In this document: positions 18,026 to 27,264 of the stretch, piece after piece
How positions within the stretch are numbered: the first letter of the stretch is position 1
How the letters are laid out: every line of letters starts with the position of its first letter
NCBI GenBank assembly: GCA_900319995.1
Contig: ONQO01000002.1
Location: 1 to 64,000, forward strand
Length of the DNA stretch: 64,000 bases
Direction of reading: 5' to 3'
From: an uncultured Bacteroidales bacterium
Lineage (GTDB): Bacteria; Bacteroidota; Bacteroidia; Bacteroidales; Paludibacteraceae
Notes under the pieces: model-generated
Seen by the model: the letters and a program-made list of their open reading frames with translations, nothing else
Database searches by the model: none
What the model was told of the DNA's origin: nothing
Position numbers and translations under genes: made by a program

Positions 18026-19954
18026 TTAGTTATTTGAGGTTAATTTTAAAAGGTAGTTTCGTTCAAAAGCGACTTCTATCTTCGGATTGCTTCCTTTGAC
18101 CTCGAACTCACGGGGTTCGTCTGCCGTGTATTCGACCGCGGTATAGGTCTTTGCGGGATCGAGTCCGCGCAGTTCCAGCGTACCGCTATAGGAAGGAACA
18201 GGAACGGTTGCTGCATCTACATGTGCCGGATCCATCGCTCCTTCAGGAGCTATAGGATCTACATAGAAAGCGTAATAGAGCGCGTCGTTCTGGCGAATCA
18301 CGTGTGCCTCCGGATAATCAAATCCCCAGGTGTAGAGATTCAGGTACTCTCCGCGGGCAAGGTTGTTCTCCTTGTATATCTTCATCCATTTGCGGAGCAG
18401 TTGCTCTTTCTCCGGCGTAAGGAGGAACGGACCTTCGTTCCAGTCGGGATTGTCCTTGGGCCACGTGAACTTCGTGCCGATAACTGAACCGGTACCTATC
18501 TGCGAAGCGAAGTCATCACCTCCGTCGGTCAGTTCGATATGGTCGCCATAATAAGCGAGCTGCGGCGCCATCGCGGCATAGGCTTTGCGTTTCATACGTA
18601 CCTGACGTGAACTCATCGGGTCGGACGCTACCGCCTGATTGATTTCAGGAACGAGGAAATAGTTCACTGCGCAGCCACACGGACAAACCTGGATCACTGC
18701 GTCCGGCTTCATCTCGCGTGCCTGAGCGTATATCTTACCGAAATAGGACGGCATTTGTTCCGGTGCGTCATAAGCACTCTCCAGCCCCGAAGTCTCGTTA
18801 TAATCCGGCAGACAGCAGTTTAGGTGCTGACCGTCAATCTTCAGACCGTCGAAATTCCAACGATCGAGGAACATCTTCAGTAGGTCGGTTGTATAGGCAT
18901 CCACAGCCGGATTGACGGGAGAGAGATACCAACTGTCCCACCATGTGATATATTCGTGTGCCCATTCTTCGGTCTTGAGCAACATCTCCGGGTGCTCTTT
19001 CACGAGCTTCGTGTCCGGATCTGCCGCCAACGGTGCCCACCATAATTTGGCTTTCATGCCGCGTTTGTGTACTTCGTCCGTGATATGACGCATATCTTTG
19101 TCACCACCGGGGAAATACTCGTTGGTGTTCCAGTCACCCTCTGCGATCTGATAACCGTCGTCTATATCCACCCAAGTGAAACCGAGTTCAGCGACTTTGT
19201 CCAGCGTACCCAATACCATATCCATCTTGAACGGACGGCCGTAACCCCATGCGCACCATACCGGCTCGAATGCTTCCGGCTCTGACGGTTTCATCTTCAC
19301 ACCTTCGTTAGCCTGCATATAGTCCGAGAAGATACGGAGGGCGTTGAAATAATCGCCCTTGTGGCTCAGACGGAAGGCTTTGAAACAATGCAGCGTATCG
19401 CCTTGTGCCAGTTCGAACGGTTCCGGCAGGTCGTAACGCAGCGCCATCGTCACTTTGTTGTCATAGCGTTTCCACTCCACCGGCATGGAGATCATGCGCA
19501 GCACCGGTTCGAACAGACCGATTGCCTGACCGCCGTCTTTCTGCCATAGATCCACTACCGGAATACCACCTCCGTAGTCGGAGTTATTCATGCCGAGGTA
19601 GTTGTCTTTTTGGAATCCTTCGGTTACCGGTAGTACCCAGTCCATTCGTGCGGACGAACTGCTCGGCTGGAGCGACCACACGACGCTGTCTTTCGGCTCC
19701 ATCTCCGTGCGGAGAAGTTCATAGGCCTTCACGGTAACCGGCTTTCCTTCGTTGACAAAGAAAGTCTCTACAACCTCCAGACCCTCTACTCCTTCTACCG
19801 GTGTCACTGTTTGGTGTTTGCTTACTTTCATGCCATTCTCGCTGTACGGGAATGATTGCATGTCGGCCTCGGCGCAGATCAAGCGCTCACTATCCGGTTT
19901 CGAGCATCCTATCAATGCCACCGCCGCAAAGATATATAAGAAGCTGTGTTTCAT
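18026..19954 (-). CDS. GH36-type alpha-galactosidase lipoprotein
   Basis: 642 aa. Lipobox LIGC (Cys about 17). Clan GH-D motifs: VWCAWGYGRPF, WVDIDDGYQ, nucleophile Asp in FDGLKIDGQ (about residue 372), CPCGCAVNYF, and the acid/base Asp in ASDPMSS. An N-terminal beta-sandwich precedes the TIM barrel. Likely cleaves terminal alpha-galactose; alpha-GalNAc is possible, since GH36 includes both. Together with GH31 it suggests an alpha-galactosylated substrate. The spacer upstream contains AAATGAC-type heptamers (19970-20006). Confidence 0.85.
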   Translation of the reverse strand: MKHSFLYIFAAVALIGCSKPDSERLICAEADMQSFPYSENGMKVSKHQTVTPVEGVEGLEVVETFFVNEGKPVTVKAYELLRTEMEPKDSVVWSLQPSSSSARMDWVLPVTEGFQKDNYLGMNNSDYGGGIPVVDLWQKDGGQAIGLFEPVLRMISMPVEWKRYDNKVTMALRYDLPEPFELAQGDTLHCFKAFRLSHKGDYFNALRIFSDYMQANEGVKMKPSEPEAFEPVWCAWGYGRPFKMDMVLGTLDKVAELGFTWVDIDDGYQIAEGDWNTNEYFPGGDKDMRHITDEVHKRGMKAKLWWAPLAADPDTKLVKEHPEMLLKTEEWAHEYITWWDSWYLSPVNPAVDAYTTDLLKMFLDRWNFDGLKIDGQHLNCCLPDYNETSGLESAYDAPEQMPSYFGKIYAQAREMKPDAVIQVCPCGCAVNYFLVPEINQAVASDPMSSRQVRMKRKAYAAMAPQLAYYGDHIELTDGGDDFASQIGTGSVIGTKFTWPKDNPDWNEGPFLLTPEKEQLLRKWMKIYKENNLARGEYLNLYTWGFDYPEAHVIRQNDALYYAFYVDPIAPEGAMDPAHVDAATVPVPSYSGTLELRGLDPAKTYTAVEYTADEPREFEVKGSNPKIEVAFERNYLLKLTSNN

Positions 19955-19967
19955 AAAAGACTACATT

Positions 19968-20006
19968 ACTCAATAAATGACCAAATGGAAAATGAACAAA
20001 TGGTAA
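19968..20006. repeat. AAATGAC-type heptamer spacer
   Basis: Gap between GH36 and the amidohydrolase: AAATGAC, AAATGGA, AAATGAA, AAATGGT and similar 7-mers in tandem. Confidence 0.8.
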
Positions 20007-20007
20007 A

Positions 20008-21114
20008 TTATTTATACTCCGTCAAGATACGCTCTGCGTTGTCGTGATAGATCTTCTTCAGTACTTCGTCCGGCAGATTGAAGCCGCTCAGCGCCCAGTG
20101 GTAACCCAGCTCCGGGCAATAGAAATGCTCGTCATTGGTCTCCAGCACACGGAAGATCGTACGGTACATGTCCGGACTCATACCGTTGTCTGTTCCGAAA
20201 AGAACGCGGTCTTGATATTTAATAAGGAACTCACGCGTAGCGCGCGGCGTGTGCGCGGACTCCGCTACGCGAGCTGCGATGTCAACGTACATGTTCGGAT
20301 ATTTGTCCAGCAGCGCCCCCAGACGTGGCCAATCGTGACTCATATTCAGGTAGTGACAAGCGATGAAGATGGTGTTCGGGTTCTCGCGGACTGCGTTCTC
20401 GAAGGTTTGTACCAATTGGTTGTAACCTAAGCAGTTCGTGGTGTCCACATGCCAAGTTACGGCGTTGACCAGGCCGTCGTTGGTCTCGTCCATCGGCAGG
20501 TACATCCAGTACGGCTCAGCAATATGAATGCTGATCGGCATTTTCAGCTCGCCTGCCTTTGCAATCAGCGGTTGGATACGCGGATCATCAATATGAATAC
20601 CCGTGCCGTCTCCAGGTCGTGCATAGGTATCACCTTCGCCCTTGTCGCCTAACTCGCCGACTCCGATAGCGCCCATCTCATGATAGCGCTCCAAGGTCTC
20701 GCAGGCTTTCTGAATACCCTCTTCGCTCATGTCGGTATAGTCGAAGCAGCACCAGAAACGGAAACGATCCTTGTGTGCATTGTAAGCCGCTACATACTCC
20801 TCAAACGGACGTCCGATCCACGAACAATGCATGACCGCCGTGTTCAGCACGCCAACCTTGTCCATCGTCTTGCACCATTGGGCGATCTCTTCCTCCGTCT
20901 CTGCGTAGTCGTGAGCGTGCATGTCGATAATATCGAATTTGGCGCGTTTCACCTCCGTCACCGGAATATTGTTCACAACCACCGGAGCAAAATCCTTCAG
21001 CAATATCTTGTCCGCAGGACCAGCCGCTGCCTCCTCCTCTACTTTCGGTTCACTACATGCCGACATTACGAATGCGGCGAAAACTAATGCTAAAAGATAC
21101 CAAGTTTTTTTCAT
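20008..21114 (-). CDS. Amidohydrolase_2-family metal-dependent hydrolase lipoprotein
   Basis: 368 aa from the ATG at 21112-21114; the longer frame adds eight residues lying close to the promoter. Lipobox VMSAC. TIM-barrel metal ligands: DMHAHD (HxH), a His in SIHIAEPYW, a His in ACHYLN and an Asp in LFGTDNG. Members hydrolyse or decarboxylate small ring or amide substrates; the substrate here is unknown, perhaps a lactone or amide group on the sugar. First gene of the PUL operon. It is not NagA-like, so it should not be taken as the missing N-acetylgalactosamine-6-phosphate deacetylase. Confidence 0.75.
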   Translation of the reverse strand: MKKTWYLLALVFAAFVMSACSEPKVEEEAAAGPADKILLKDFAPVVVNNIPVTEVKRAKFDIIDMHAHDYAETEEEIAQWCKTMDKVGVLNTAVMHCSWIGRPFEEYVAAYNAHKDRFRFWCCFDYTDMSEEGIQKACETLERYHEMGAIGVGELGDKGEGDTYARPGDGTGIHIDDPRIQPLIAKAGELKMPISIHIAEPYWMYLPMDETNDGLVNAVTWHVDTTNCLGYNQLVQTFENAVRENPNTIFIACHYLNMSHDWPRLGALLDKYPNMYVDIAARVAESAHTPRATREFLIKYQDRVLFGTDNGMSPDMYRTIFRVLETNDEHFYCPELGYHWALSGFNLPDEVLKKIYHDNAERILTEYK

Positions 21115-21135
21115 AACGCTTTCAATTTTGCGTTG

Positions 21136-21143
21136 CAAAATTA
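21136..21143 (-). promoter_or_regulatory. -7 box for the PUL operon
   Basis: Minus strand TAATTTTG, 22 bp before the ATG at 21114. No good upstream TTG box is seen at the expected distance, which may mean dependence on an activator. Confidence 0.55.
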
Positions 21144-21264
21144 CAATTTTTTCTCTAATTGTATAGTATCATATAATATGCTCTAAAACATATATTCGAA
21201 ACTTAAAGTGTTAATACGTTTATTTTCTGTAATTTAAGATAGATATGTAGGATATATAATGATA

Positions 21265-21282
21265 TTTCGTAACATTTCGAAA
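21265..21282. promoter_or_regulatory. Candidate DeoR/AgaR operator
   Basis: TTTCGTAACATTTCGAAA: two TTTCG direct repeats 10 bp apart, upstream of the regulator promoter. The identical 18-mer recurs at 37240-37257. A single TTTCGAAA also lies in the spacer of the regulator's promoter (21311-21318). DeoR-family proteins are known to bind TTTC-type direct repeats. Confidence 0.5.
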
Positions 21283-21302
21283 CTGTAGAATGAAACTTTT
21301 TA

Positions 21303-21334
21303 TTTGCATATTTCGAAAATAAGTAGTAACTTTG
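21303..21334 (+). promoter_or_regulatory. Promoter of the DeoR-type regulator
   Basis: TTTGC (21303-21307), 19-bp spacer carrying TTTCGAAA, then TAACTTTG (21327-21334). The operator-like sequence inside the spacer suggests autorepression. Confidence 0.75.
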
Positions 21335-21420
21335 CAGCCGATTTTTAATTCCAAGTTATAAATCCGTCCTGAACTTCCTGGCGAAAAATGGGAGAAAAGT
21401 CATTTAAAACTATATCTACC

Positions 21421-22197
21421 ATGAATACCTCATCGGCAAAAGAGCGCAGAGCGTTGATATTGCGCATGTTAGAGCAAAAAGAAGAGGTCCGTGTGACCGA
21501 CTTGAGTCGTGATACGGGAATATCGGAAGTGACCATTCGAAAAGATTTGACGATACTTCAGCGTCGTCATCTTCTTCTTCGCACTCGTGGAGGCGCGATG
21601 CGTAAACCCGTAGAAAATCTGAATGAAGACACGACTATAGCGAAGAAACGGATGTTTAATTTTCATGAGAAAGAGCGAATAGGTGAAGAGGCAGTCAAAC
21701 TGATTAAAGACGGTGATTACATTATGTTAGACTCCGGCACCACGACGATGGAGGTAGCTCGTCATTTGGGTAGTTTCCAACATCTACATATCATCACGAA
21801 TGCCATGAATATCGCAGCCGAACTGATTAATTACAAGCGTTTTGACGTGGTTTTGTTAGGCGGTAACGTACGAACAAACAGCCTGTCAACAGTAGGTCCG
21901 TTAGCCTTATCGGTGTTGCGAAATTTCAGTCGCTACAAATTGTTTTTAGGCGTAGATTCGTTCTCGTTAGAGAACGGTATATCTACCCCCAATCTTGAGG
22001 AGGCGCTTCTTAACCAACTAATGATCCAGCAAGCAGACAAGGTGATAGCCGTTTTTGATTCTTCCAAATTCAACAAGCGGAGTTTCGTACACATAGCGAA
22101 TGCCAATGAGCTTGACTGTATAATCACAGACAGTGCCATTCCCAATGGATTGGCCTCCAAATTGCGCGCAGTAGGAATAGAGGTCAGGGTAGTGTGA
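21421..22197 (+). CDS. DeoR-family transcriptional regulator (AgaR/GlpR-like)
   Basis: 258 aa from the ATG at 21421. N-terminal winged helix with the family pattern KERRALILRMLEQ, VTDLSRDTGISEVTIRKDL and LRTRGGA. The C-terminal sugar-phosphate-sensing domain carries DYIMLDSGTTTMEVARHL, TNAMNIAAEL and the VFDSSKFNKRSF signature. Such repressors are released by phosphorylated sugars. An in-frame ATG at 21388 would add eleven residues; I chose 21421 because family members start just before KERR. Placed between two glycan operons, it probably controls one or both. Confidence 0.88.
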   Translation: MNTSSAKERRALILRMLEQKEEVRVTDLSRDTGISEVTIRKDLTILQRRHLLLRTRGGAMRKPVENLNEDTTIAKKRMFNFHEKERIGEEAVKLIKDGDYIMLDSGTTTMEVARHLGSFQHLHIITNAMNIAAELINYKRFDVVLLGGNVRTNSLSTVGPLALSVLRNFSRYKLFLGVDSFSLENGISTPNLEEALLNQLMIQQADKVIAVFDSSKFNKRSFVHIANANELDCIITDSAIPNGLASKLRAVGIEVRVV

Positions 22198-22259
22198 CAA
22201 TCGGCTGTCACAGGTCAGATTTAGTTGTTGTGTGAAGGTTATTAGTTGTTAAAGGGAAA

Positions 22260-22375
22260 CAGCAATCTTAATAATCGTATATATTTCGGGTGTAAATAAA
22301 ACCTCGTTAAAAGGTCGTTAAAAGGTCGACTTGCTCTCGTAGTGCCAAAATCTTAATAATCGTGTATGTTTTTAA
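22260..22375. repeat. Small repeats after the regulator
   Basis: Two copies of CGTTAAAAGGT in tandem (22305-22326), the reverse complement of the 11-mer at 4588-4621. They are flanked by two copies of AATCTTAATAATCGT (about 22264 and 22350). Confidence 0.7.
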
Positions 22376-22399
22376 GGCGATGAAAAGCGCCAAGAAAAA

Positions 22400-22432
22400 A
22401 TAAAGCACCCTCGCATTGCGAGGGCACTTTTT
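22400..22432. terminator. Bidirectional terminator between convergent genes
   Basis: Inverted repeat CCCTCGC / GCGAGGG with a 3-nt loop, followed by CACTTTTTT on the plus strand and by TGCTTTATTTTTTC on the minus strand. It ends the regulator gene and the operon finishing at 22484. Confidence 0.8.
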
Positions 22433-22483
22433 TATGAACCGTGATTTCGGAATATCGGAATCACGTGTTAAAGAGAAATCGTA

Positions 22484-23899
22484 TTAGCGAATTTCAGTTC
22501 CGAGTGCGTTGTATTTAACGCCGTTTTTGATGATAACGAGTTGTCCGTTCTCGAAAGTCTTAACAGCCTTAGCGTTAACCACGGTGTTGCTGATAGCTGT
22601 GTGGTCCACGGGAGCTACATAGAAGAAGCCGCTATACCAGCCTTCTACATTGCCTTCCGGACGGAAGTAAATGGTCGTAGCCCCTGCGTGCTCTGCATCC
22701 ACTTTGTAGTTGTTGCCCATACCATCGGGGTACCAAGTGGTGTTATCACCTTTCACGCCGATAACTTTGAGTTCGTCATCCAATGCAAGGGTAATATTCA
22801 GCATCCATTCGCCGTCGTTGTTGGGGTTCGGGCTGAATTTGTACGCATCGTTGGCTTTCCATTCGTTCATAGAACCTGCTACGAAATACTCTACTTCGGG
22901 AGCAGCAGCCGGCCACCAGCGCGGGTCACCAAGGTTGGAGCCTTCCGTACCGGCACCGAGAGCCGGAGAACCTTCTCCGAGGTGGAAGTCACCGTTTGCG
23001 GCGTCCACGAAGAGGGGATCCTGACCGTTGATACAGTTGTTTTTTGCCACATCGCCGTGAATACCCCAATTGCTGTCTTTAACATAGTTAAAGGTAAGAC
23101 AGTTGTCAGCCGTTTGGACATCACGGATAGCTCTGATACCGTCAGCGCTCTCCGGCAACATGAAGATACAGTTGGAAACCGATGCATTCGATGTTTTGAT
23201 TTTACCGACAGCGGCGTAGTCAGTGTTCATGATCTGTACATCATAGAAAGTACAGTGGTCCACGGATACGACACCGGAAGTGGCACGTGAATCGATATTG
23301 CCTGCATAGTAGCTGTCTTTGACGGTTGCGATGTTGGCAAAGGTCGAATTGGAGATTTTGATATCCGTAGCGGATGTGTTCTGGAGGAAGATGCAGCTCT
23401 TCATGATGTTATGGAAGTAGCAGTCTTCGATTAAGATGACCCCGAACTTGTTGGCTTCGGAAGAATAGATAACAGATTTGTTGAGGTTAAAGTTGTAGAT
23501 TTCGCAACCATTGAGCATCAGTTCGTTGCCGTCGTTGGCATCGGCGGGATAGAAGACATGCTCGTACCAGTCGGCGAGTTCGGTGAGACGCGAAGCGTCA
23601 AACTTGATGTTCTTGAACAGGACCTGACCACCGTTGGAGAGAGTAACCGGCACCTGCGGCTGGATGATAACCTCCGCACCGTCAGCAGCCATTACGGTCA
23701 CATTCTTGCCGTCAACAGCGATGTAGTTGCCGTTGGATTCGACATAGGTACCGGCAGCCATAACGATTTCGTCGCCGGACTGAGCCTCACCCAGCGCCAG
23801 ACGAAGCGCATCAGGCGTTTCGTTGTTGATGTTAATCACTGCAGCATTCAGTGCAAATGTGCAAAGCATAGCTGCGCAAAAAGAGAAAATCTTTTTCAT
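22484..23899 (-). CDS. Secreted beta-helix protein with starch-binding-like module and C-terminal tail
   Basis: 471 aa from the ATG at 23897-23899. Signal peptide ending LNA; parallel beta-helix (about 20-340) with DALRLALGEAQSGDEIVMAAGTYVE and helix rungs (VILIEDCYFHNIM, DIKISNSTFANIATV). A SusE/F-like carbohydrate-binding module follows (YFVAGSMNEWKANDAYKF ... GNNYKVDAEHAG), then the short tail ENGQLVIIKNGVKYNALG. The beta-helix is a close paralogue of residues 1-340 of the protein at 37467. Whether it is a lyase or purely binding cannot be told; I see no certain catalytic pair. Last gene of its operon. Confidence 0.75.
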   Translation of the reverse strand: MKKIFSFCAAMLCTFALNAAVININNETPDALRLALGEAQSGDEIVMAAGTYVESNGNYIAVDGKNVTVMAADGAEVIIQPQVPVTLSNGGQVLFKNIKFDASRLTELADWYEHVFYPADANDGNELMLNGCEIYNFNLNKSVIYSSEANKFGVILIEDCYFHNIMKSCIFLQNTSATDIKISNSTFANIATVKDSYYAGNIDSRATSGVVSVDHCTFYDVQIMNTDYAAVGKIKTSNASVSNCIFMLPESADGIRAIRDVQTADNCLTFNYVKDSNWGIHGDVAKNNCINGQDPLFVDAANGDFHLGEGSPALGAGTEGSNLGDPRWWPAAAPEVEYFVAGSMNEWKANDAYKFSPNPNNDGEWMLNITLALDDELKVIGVKGDNTTWYPDGMGNNYKVDAEHAGATTIYFRPEGNVEGWYSGFFYVAPVDHTAISNTVVNAKAVKTFENGQLVIIKNGVKYNALGTEIR

Positions 23900-24003
23900 A
23901 ATAATATTATTTAAAGGGTTAATAAAAAGACTTTCAGAAGTTCCCTGCCAGCAGTCATTATTTGAATTCAGTCTGCGGGCAGAGAACACCTGTAAGCATG
24001 TAT

Positions 24004-27000
24004 TTATTTGACAGTTTGTCCGAGAACGTTATAAGTTTGTCCGTTTTTGCGGATAAAGAGTTGTCCGTTTTGGATGAATTTCTGTCCGTTTCTTGGAGTT
24101 ACGTTAACCGTTTCGTATCCGGAAGGCATAGTGTGCTCTTTGTTACGTTTTACCTTGATGGTGTTGAACAACTCGGAGTTACCCTTGTCATCTGCTTTGT
24201 ACGATTTGAGTTCCAAACCATCTTCAGTTACATTGACGCGTGTGTAACTCGGTGCTTTCGGCTGTCCGAACATTGAGGTGAAGAGGTCAAAATAATCTTT
24301 CACATTATGATGGTTATCGTCAAAGAGAAGTTTTGGATCGGTGGTGTACATCTCTTCCATTTCTTTCCTGCTGTATGGATAATAGCGTTTACGACCGCAA
24401 GTAGCTCCAATGAAATAGACTGTTCCTTCGTCCGTTACCAAGGTACCTCCTTCTTTCCCGGTCATGTTCATTTCAGTATTGGTAGGAACCGTTTTTACGT
24501 CACTAACAGCCCCCTCCACCACAGTATGTGTATCCGGATTGACCGGTCCAATGACTTCGTAAGTGTGGTCGTGTCCCTGTATAGCGAGGTCAATCTCACA
24601 CTCTTTGAAGACCGGTAACATGATTTCCCTGAACATCGGTATTTCGCTGTCAATGGAGTGTCCAGATCCGGAGAAGATGTTTTTATGTGAGAGTGTGACA
24701 CGATATTTCGTGTTAGGGTGCATAGCGATTTGCTCTTTGAACCAGTTCTTGACATCGTTGCTGAGGTAGGTTGATTTCATGGACGACTCGCTACTGCCGG
24801 AAGCTCTCCACCAGTCTTGTAGCGAATAAACCAGGAATAGAACGTCTCCATAAACGAAACTATAGGTGATACCGTGGAATTGCGGTTTCGTTTTCGCCGC
24901 TTCATAGAATCCCCAGTCGGTATTGAAATGGTAGTCGTAGTTGAGGTTTTCGCTGTCATCGTGGTTACCGTCCGTAGGGACAATGGGCATTTTCATGATG
25001 ACGGGTTTGATGGACTCCTCAAACCATCGTTCCCATTCCCACTCGGAGTTGCTCTTGGTACCAGTTTCCACGAAGTCTCCCGGGAAGAGACAGAATTTAA
25101 CATCTTTCTCATTCTTGGCAGCCGCAGTAGCACACCAGCGTGCATTCTCTACATATTCTGCATCTTGGATATGACTATCGGACATGTATATGAACGAGAA
25201 GTCGCCTTGTTCTTCCGCTTTAGTGTCGAATGTGGCAATTGAGCTCCAGTGTCCAGGATACCCTACACGCCACGAGTAAGTTGTGCCCGGTTGGAGGTTC
25301 TCAGCCAGGGCTTTATGGCTTACATAAGTAAATTTCGTGTTGTTAGCTATTTTGGCAGCTTTAGCGATACCGGAAACAGAAACGGCATAATTGAGCGGCA
25401 CGGTGGTTGTCGGCGTAGCCTCAATAGTGATAACCCCTGTTCCTGCTTCAAAATCTTCCGCTTTGGCATTAGCTTTCGGTATTAGTTGTACAGAACCTTT
25501 TGAAACCCCCTCGTTGGTAAACCAGCAGAAAGCCATACGCGTCATAGGATCGCCATTGATATTTGCGACCATGTTATAGGGTTGCTCTTTACCGACGAGT
25601 AATGCAGCGGCTGCATTCATCTCTTCAATTTTACCGGCGATGATAGTAAGGTCTTCGCAAGTAGCGCTGTCAATGCGTGCCGCCTCTTTTGCGATGAGAA
25701 ACGGAATAAATGAAGGCACGGTGTAGTCTTCCATTTTGTACAATTCATCGGCTTCCAGTACTTCGTGTGGGTAGTAAACCGGAGGTACTGGGAGTACAAC
25801 CACGACAGCCGAAGCGGTGAAACCTCCTTCCTGCGTAGTGACATGTGCGGTTGTAGTATCCACTTTGACGCCGGTAACGGCTCCGTTGTGGATGGTAGCG
25901 ATAGTCTCATCGTCGATGGACCAAATGAGGCGTTTGTTGTTGGCATTCAGTGGTTCTATGACGGCAATAAGTGTGCCTGATTGTCCCTGAATAACCTTGA
26001 TGGTATCCTGCTCAATATGTACCCCTGTTACAGGAATAGCGACAGCATCCGGGTCGAACTCATATGCTCCGATATCAATGCCGTTGCCTTTAGGGCGTAC
26101 GATGCCGTCGATATCTTTTTCGGGCGCACCTTCCGTTTTTCCTTTATCCAGTAATGCGACAGAAGCATCAGTGAGAGAGAAATCGGCATTACAGATTGCG
26201 GCCCTTTCTCCTGCATTTTTAGGGGCGCCAATGAATGCAGTCGGGTTGCGGAAATTAGGTCCTCCTGCGTCGTTGTTCTCAGCAGCCAAGGTTAGGCTGA
26301 GCCAAGCGTTACTCTTTCCGAAACCTTCGTCGGCGACGTTATGGCTTGATTCGCTACCGTTGATATAGTTGGCAGGTTCGCCCGCCTCTTCGGGGTTACG
26401 GTTGCCCCAGAAGACGCAGTTGGTAGCGGTACCTTCGGAGTGCGTTCCCGGGTATTTTTCGCTAAAATTGTTACATACGGTGCAATTAATCATAGAGCCT
26501 TTGTTGTACACGGCACTGTTAGGCCATGATTCAGCTAATGTATTATTGTATAATACACAGTTACGGATAGTGCTTCCAGCCTTGTTATAAATAGCACCTT
26601 GTGGTCCCTGACAGCCTCGGATGATACAGTTTTCTACAATACCGTGGTCGTTATAGATGGCGGCAGCAGATCCAGAACTGGCAGCAGAGCAGAACTCAAT
26701 AATACAATTGCGGACAATAGCCGGAGAGTCAAACGAGCTGTTATGGTCAATAAAAACAGCTCCGGCAGTTCCGCCCCGGCAGTCCCGTATGATACAGTTA
26801 TTCAGTATCATGTTGTCGCGCATGTAAATGGCACCTCCTCCCCAAGATTCATGTACTGCATTTTGGAGCGTCAATCCGTCGATGACAATCTGTGTGGTAG
26901 GCGGAGCATCGTATTTGACAATTACATATTGGCCGATGTCCGTTCCGTCAATGACAGTCTCATACTTTTCAATGTCACGTTTTCCAGTCGAGGCATCATA

Positions 27001-27237
27001 GCCACCCATTACGGTCATACCGTCCTGTACGGAGAACTTCTGGTTATACACTCCTTCTGCAATAAAGAGTGTGTCGCCGGCAGGTACGCCCCAAACAGCT
27101 GATTGGATAGTAGCCTTGGCGTTCGCCCATGACTTGCCGTCCAATGAATCATCGCCGTCCAATTTGACGTACTTGTTGCTTGCTGATGCGCACAATACTG
27201 TTGTGCAGAGCATCATAAAGAATAGAAATCGTTTCAT
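24004..27237 (-). CDS. Large secreted beta-helix / Big2 / calcineurin-type phosphoesterase
   Basis: 1077 aa. Signal peptide (1-19); beta-helix (about 22-390: GDTLFIAEGVYNQKF, rungs such as NCIIRDCRGGTAGAVF, ending DIGAYEF); a bacterial Ig (Big2) domain (about 400-490); a region with NINGDPMTRMAFCWFTNEGV; a fibronectin-like purple-acid-phosphatase N domain (SHKALAENLQPGTTYSWRVGY); then the metallophosphoesterase with SDSH, FPGDF, TDGNHDD, SHKN and GHDHTYE metal ligands. It ends with the tail IQNGQLFIRKNGQTYNVLG. It could remove phosphate from a surface-bound glycan or nucleotide. Full-length reference for the two broken paralogues upstream. Confidence 0.85.
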   Translation of the reverse strand: MKRFLFFMMLCTTVLCASASNKYVKLDGDDSLDGKSWANAKATIQSAVWGVPAGDTLFIAEGVYNQKFSVQDGMTVMGGYDASTGKRDIEKYETVIDGTDIGQYVIVKYDAPPTTQIVIDGLTLQNAVHESWGGGAIYMRDNMILNNCIIRDCRGGTAGAVFIDHNSSFDSPAIVRNCIIEFCSAASSGSAAAIYNDHGIVENCIIRGCQGPQGAIYNKAGSTIRNCVLYNNTLAESWPNSAVYNKGSMINCTVCNNFSEKYPGTHSEGTATNCVFWGNRNPEEAGEPANYINGSESSHNVADEGFGKSNAWLSLTLAAENNDAGGPNFRNPTAFIGAPKNAGERAAICNADFSLTDASVALLDKGKTEGAPEKDIDGIVRPKGNGIDIGAYEFDPDAVAIPVTGVHIEQDTIKVIQGQSGTLIAVIEPLNANNKRLIWSIDDETIATIHNGAVTGVKVDTTTAHVTTQEGGFTASAVVVVLPVPPVYYPHEVLEADELYKMEDYTVPSFIPFLIAKEAARIDSATCEDLTIIAGKIEEMNAAAALLVGKEQPYNMVANINGDPMTRMAFCWFTNEGVSKGSVQLIPKANAKAEDFEAGTGVITIEATPTTTVPLNYAVSVSGIAKAAKIANNTKFTYVSHKALAENLQPGTTYSWRVGYPGHWSSIATFDTKAEEQGDFSFIYMSDSHIQDAEYVENARWCATAAAKNEKDVKFCLFPGDFVETGTKSNSEWEWERWFEESIKPVIMKMPIVPTDGNHDDSENLNYDYHFNTDWGFYEAAKTKPQFHGITYSFVYGDVLFLVYSLQDWWRASGSSESSMKSTYLSNDVKNWFKEQIAMHPNTKYRVTLSHKNIFSGSGHSIDSEIPMFREIMLPVFKECEIDLAIQGHDHTYEVIGPVNPDTHTVVEGAVSDVKTVPTNTEMNMTGKEGGTLVTDEGTVYFIGATCGRKRYYPYSRKEMEEMYTTDPKLLFDDNHHNVKDYFDLFTSMFGQPKAPSYTRVNVTEDGLELKSYKADDKGNSELFNTIKVKRNKEHTMPSGYETVNVTPRNGQKFIQNGQLFIRKNGQTYNVLGQTVK

Positions 27238-27264
27238 GATAAATTAATATTTGGGTTAAAGGAT

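Noticed and set aside
20008..21114. N-acetylgalactosamine-6-phosphate deacetylase
   Set aside because: It is a surface lipoprotein of the Amidohydrolase_2 type with DMHAHD and LFGTDNG, unlike cytoplasmic NagA/AgaA.
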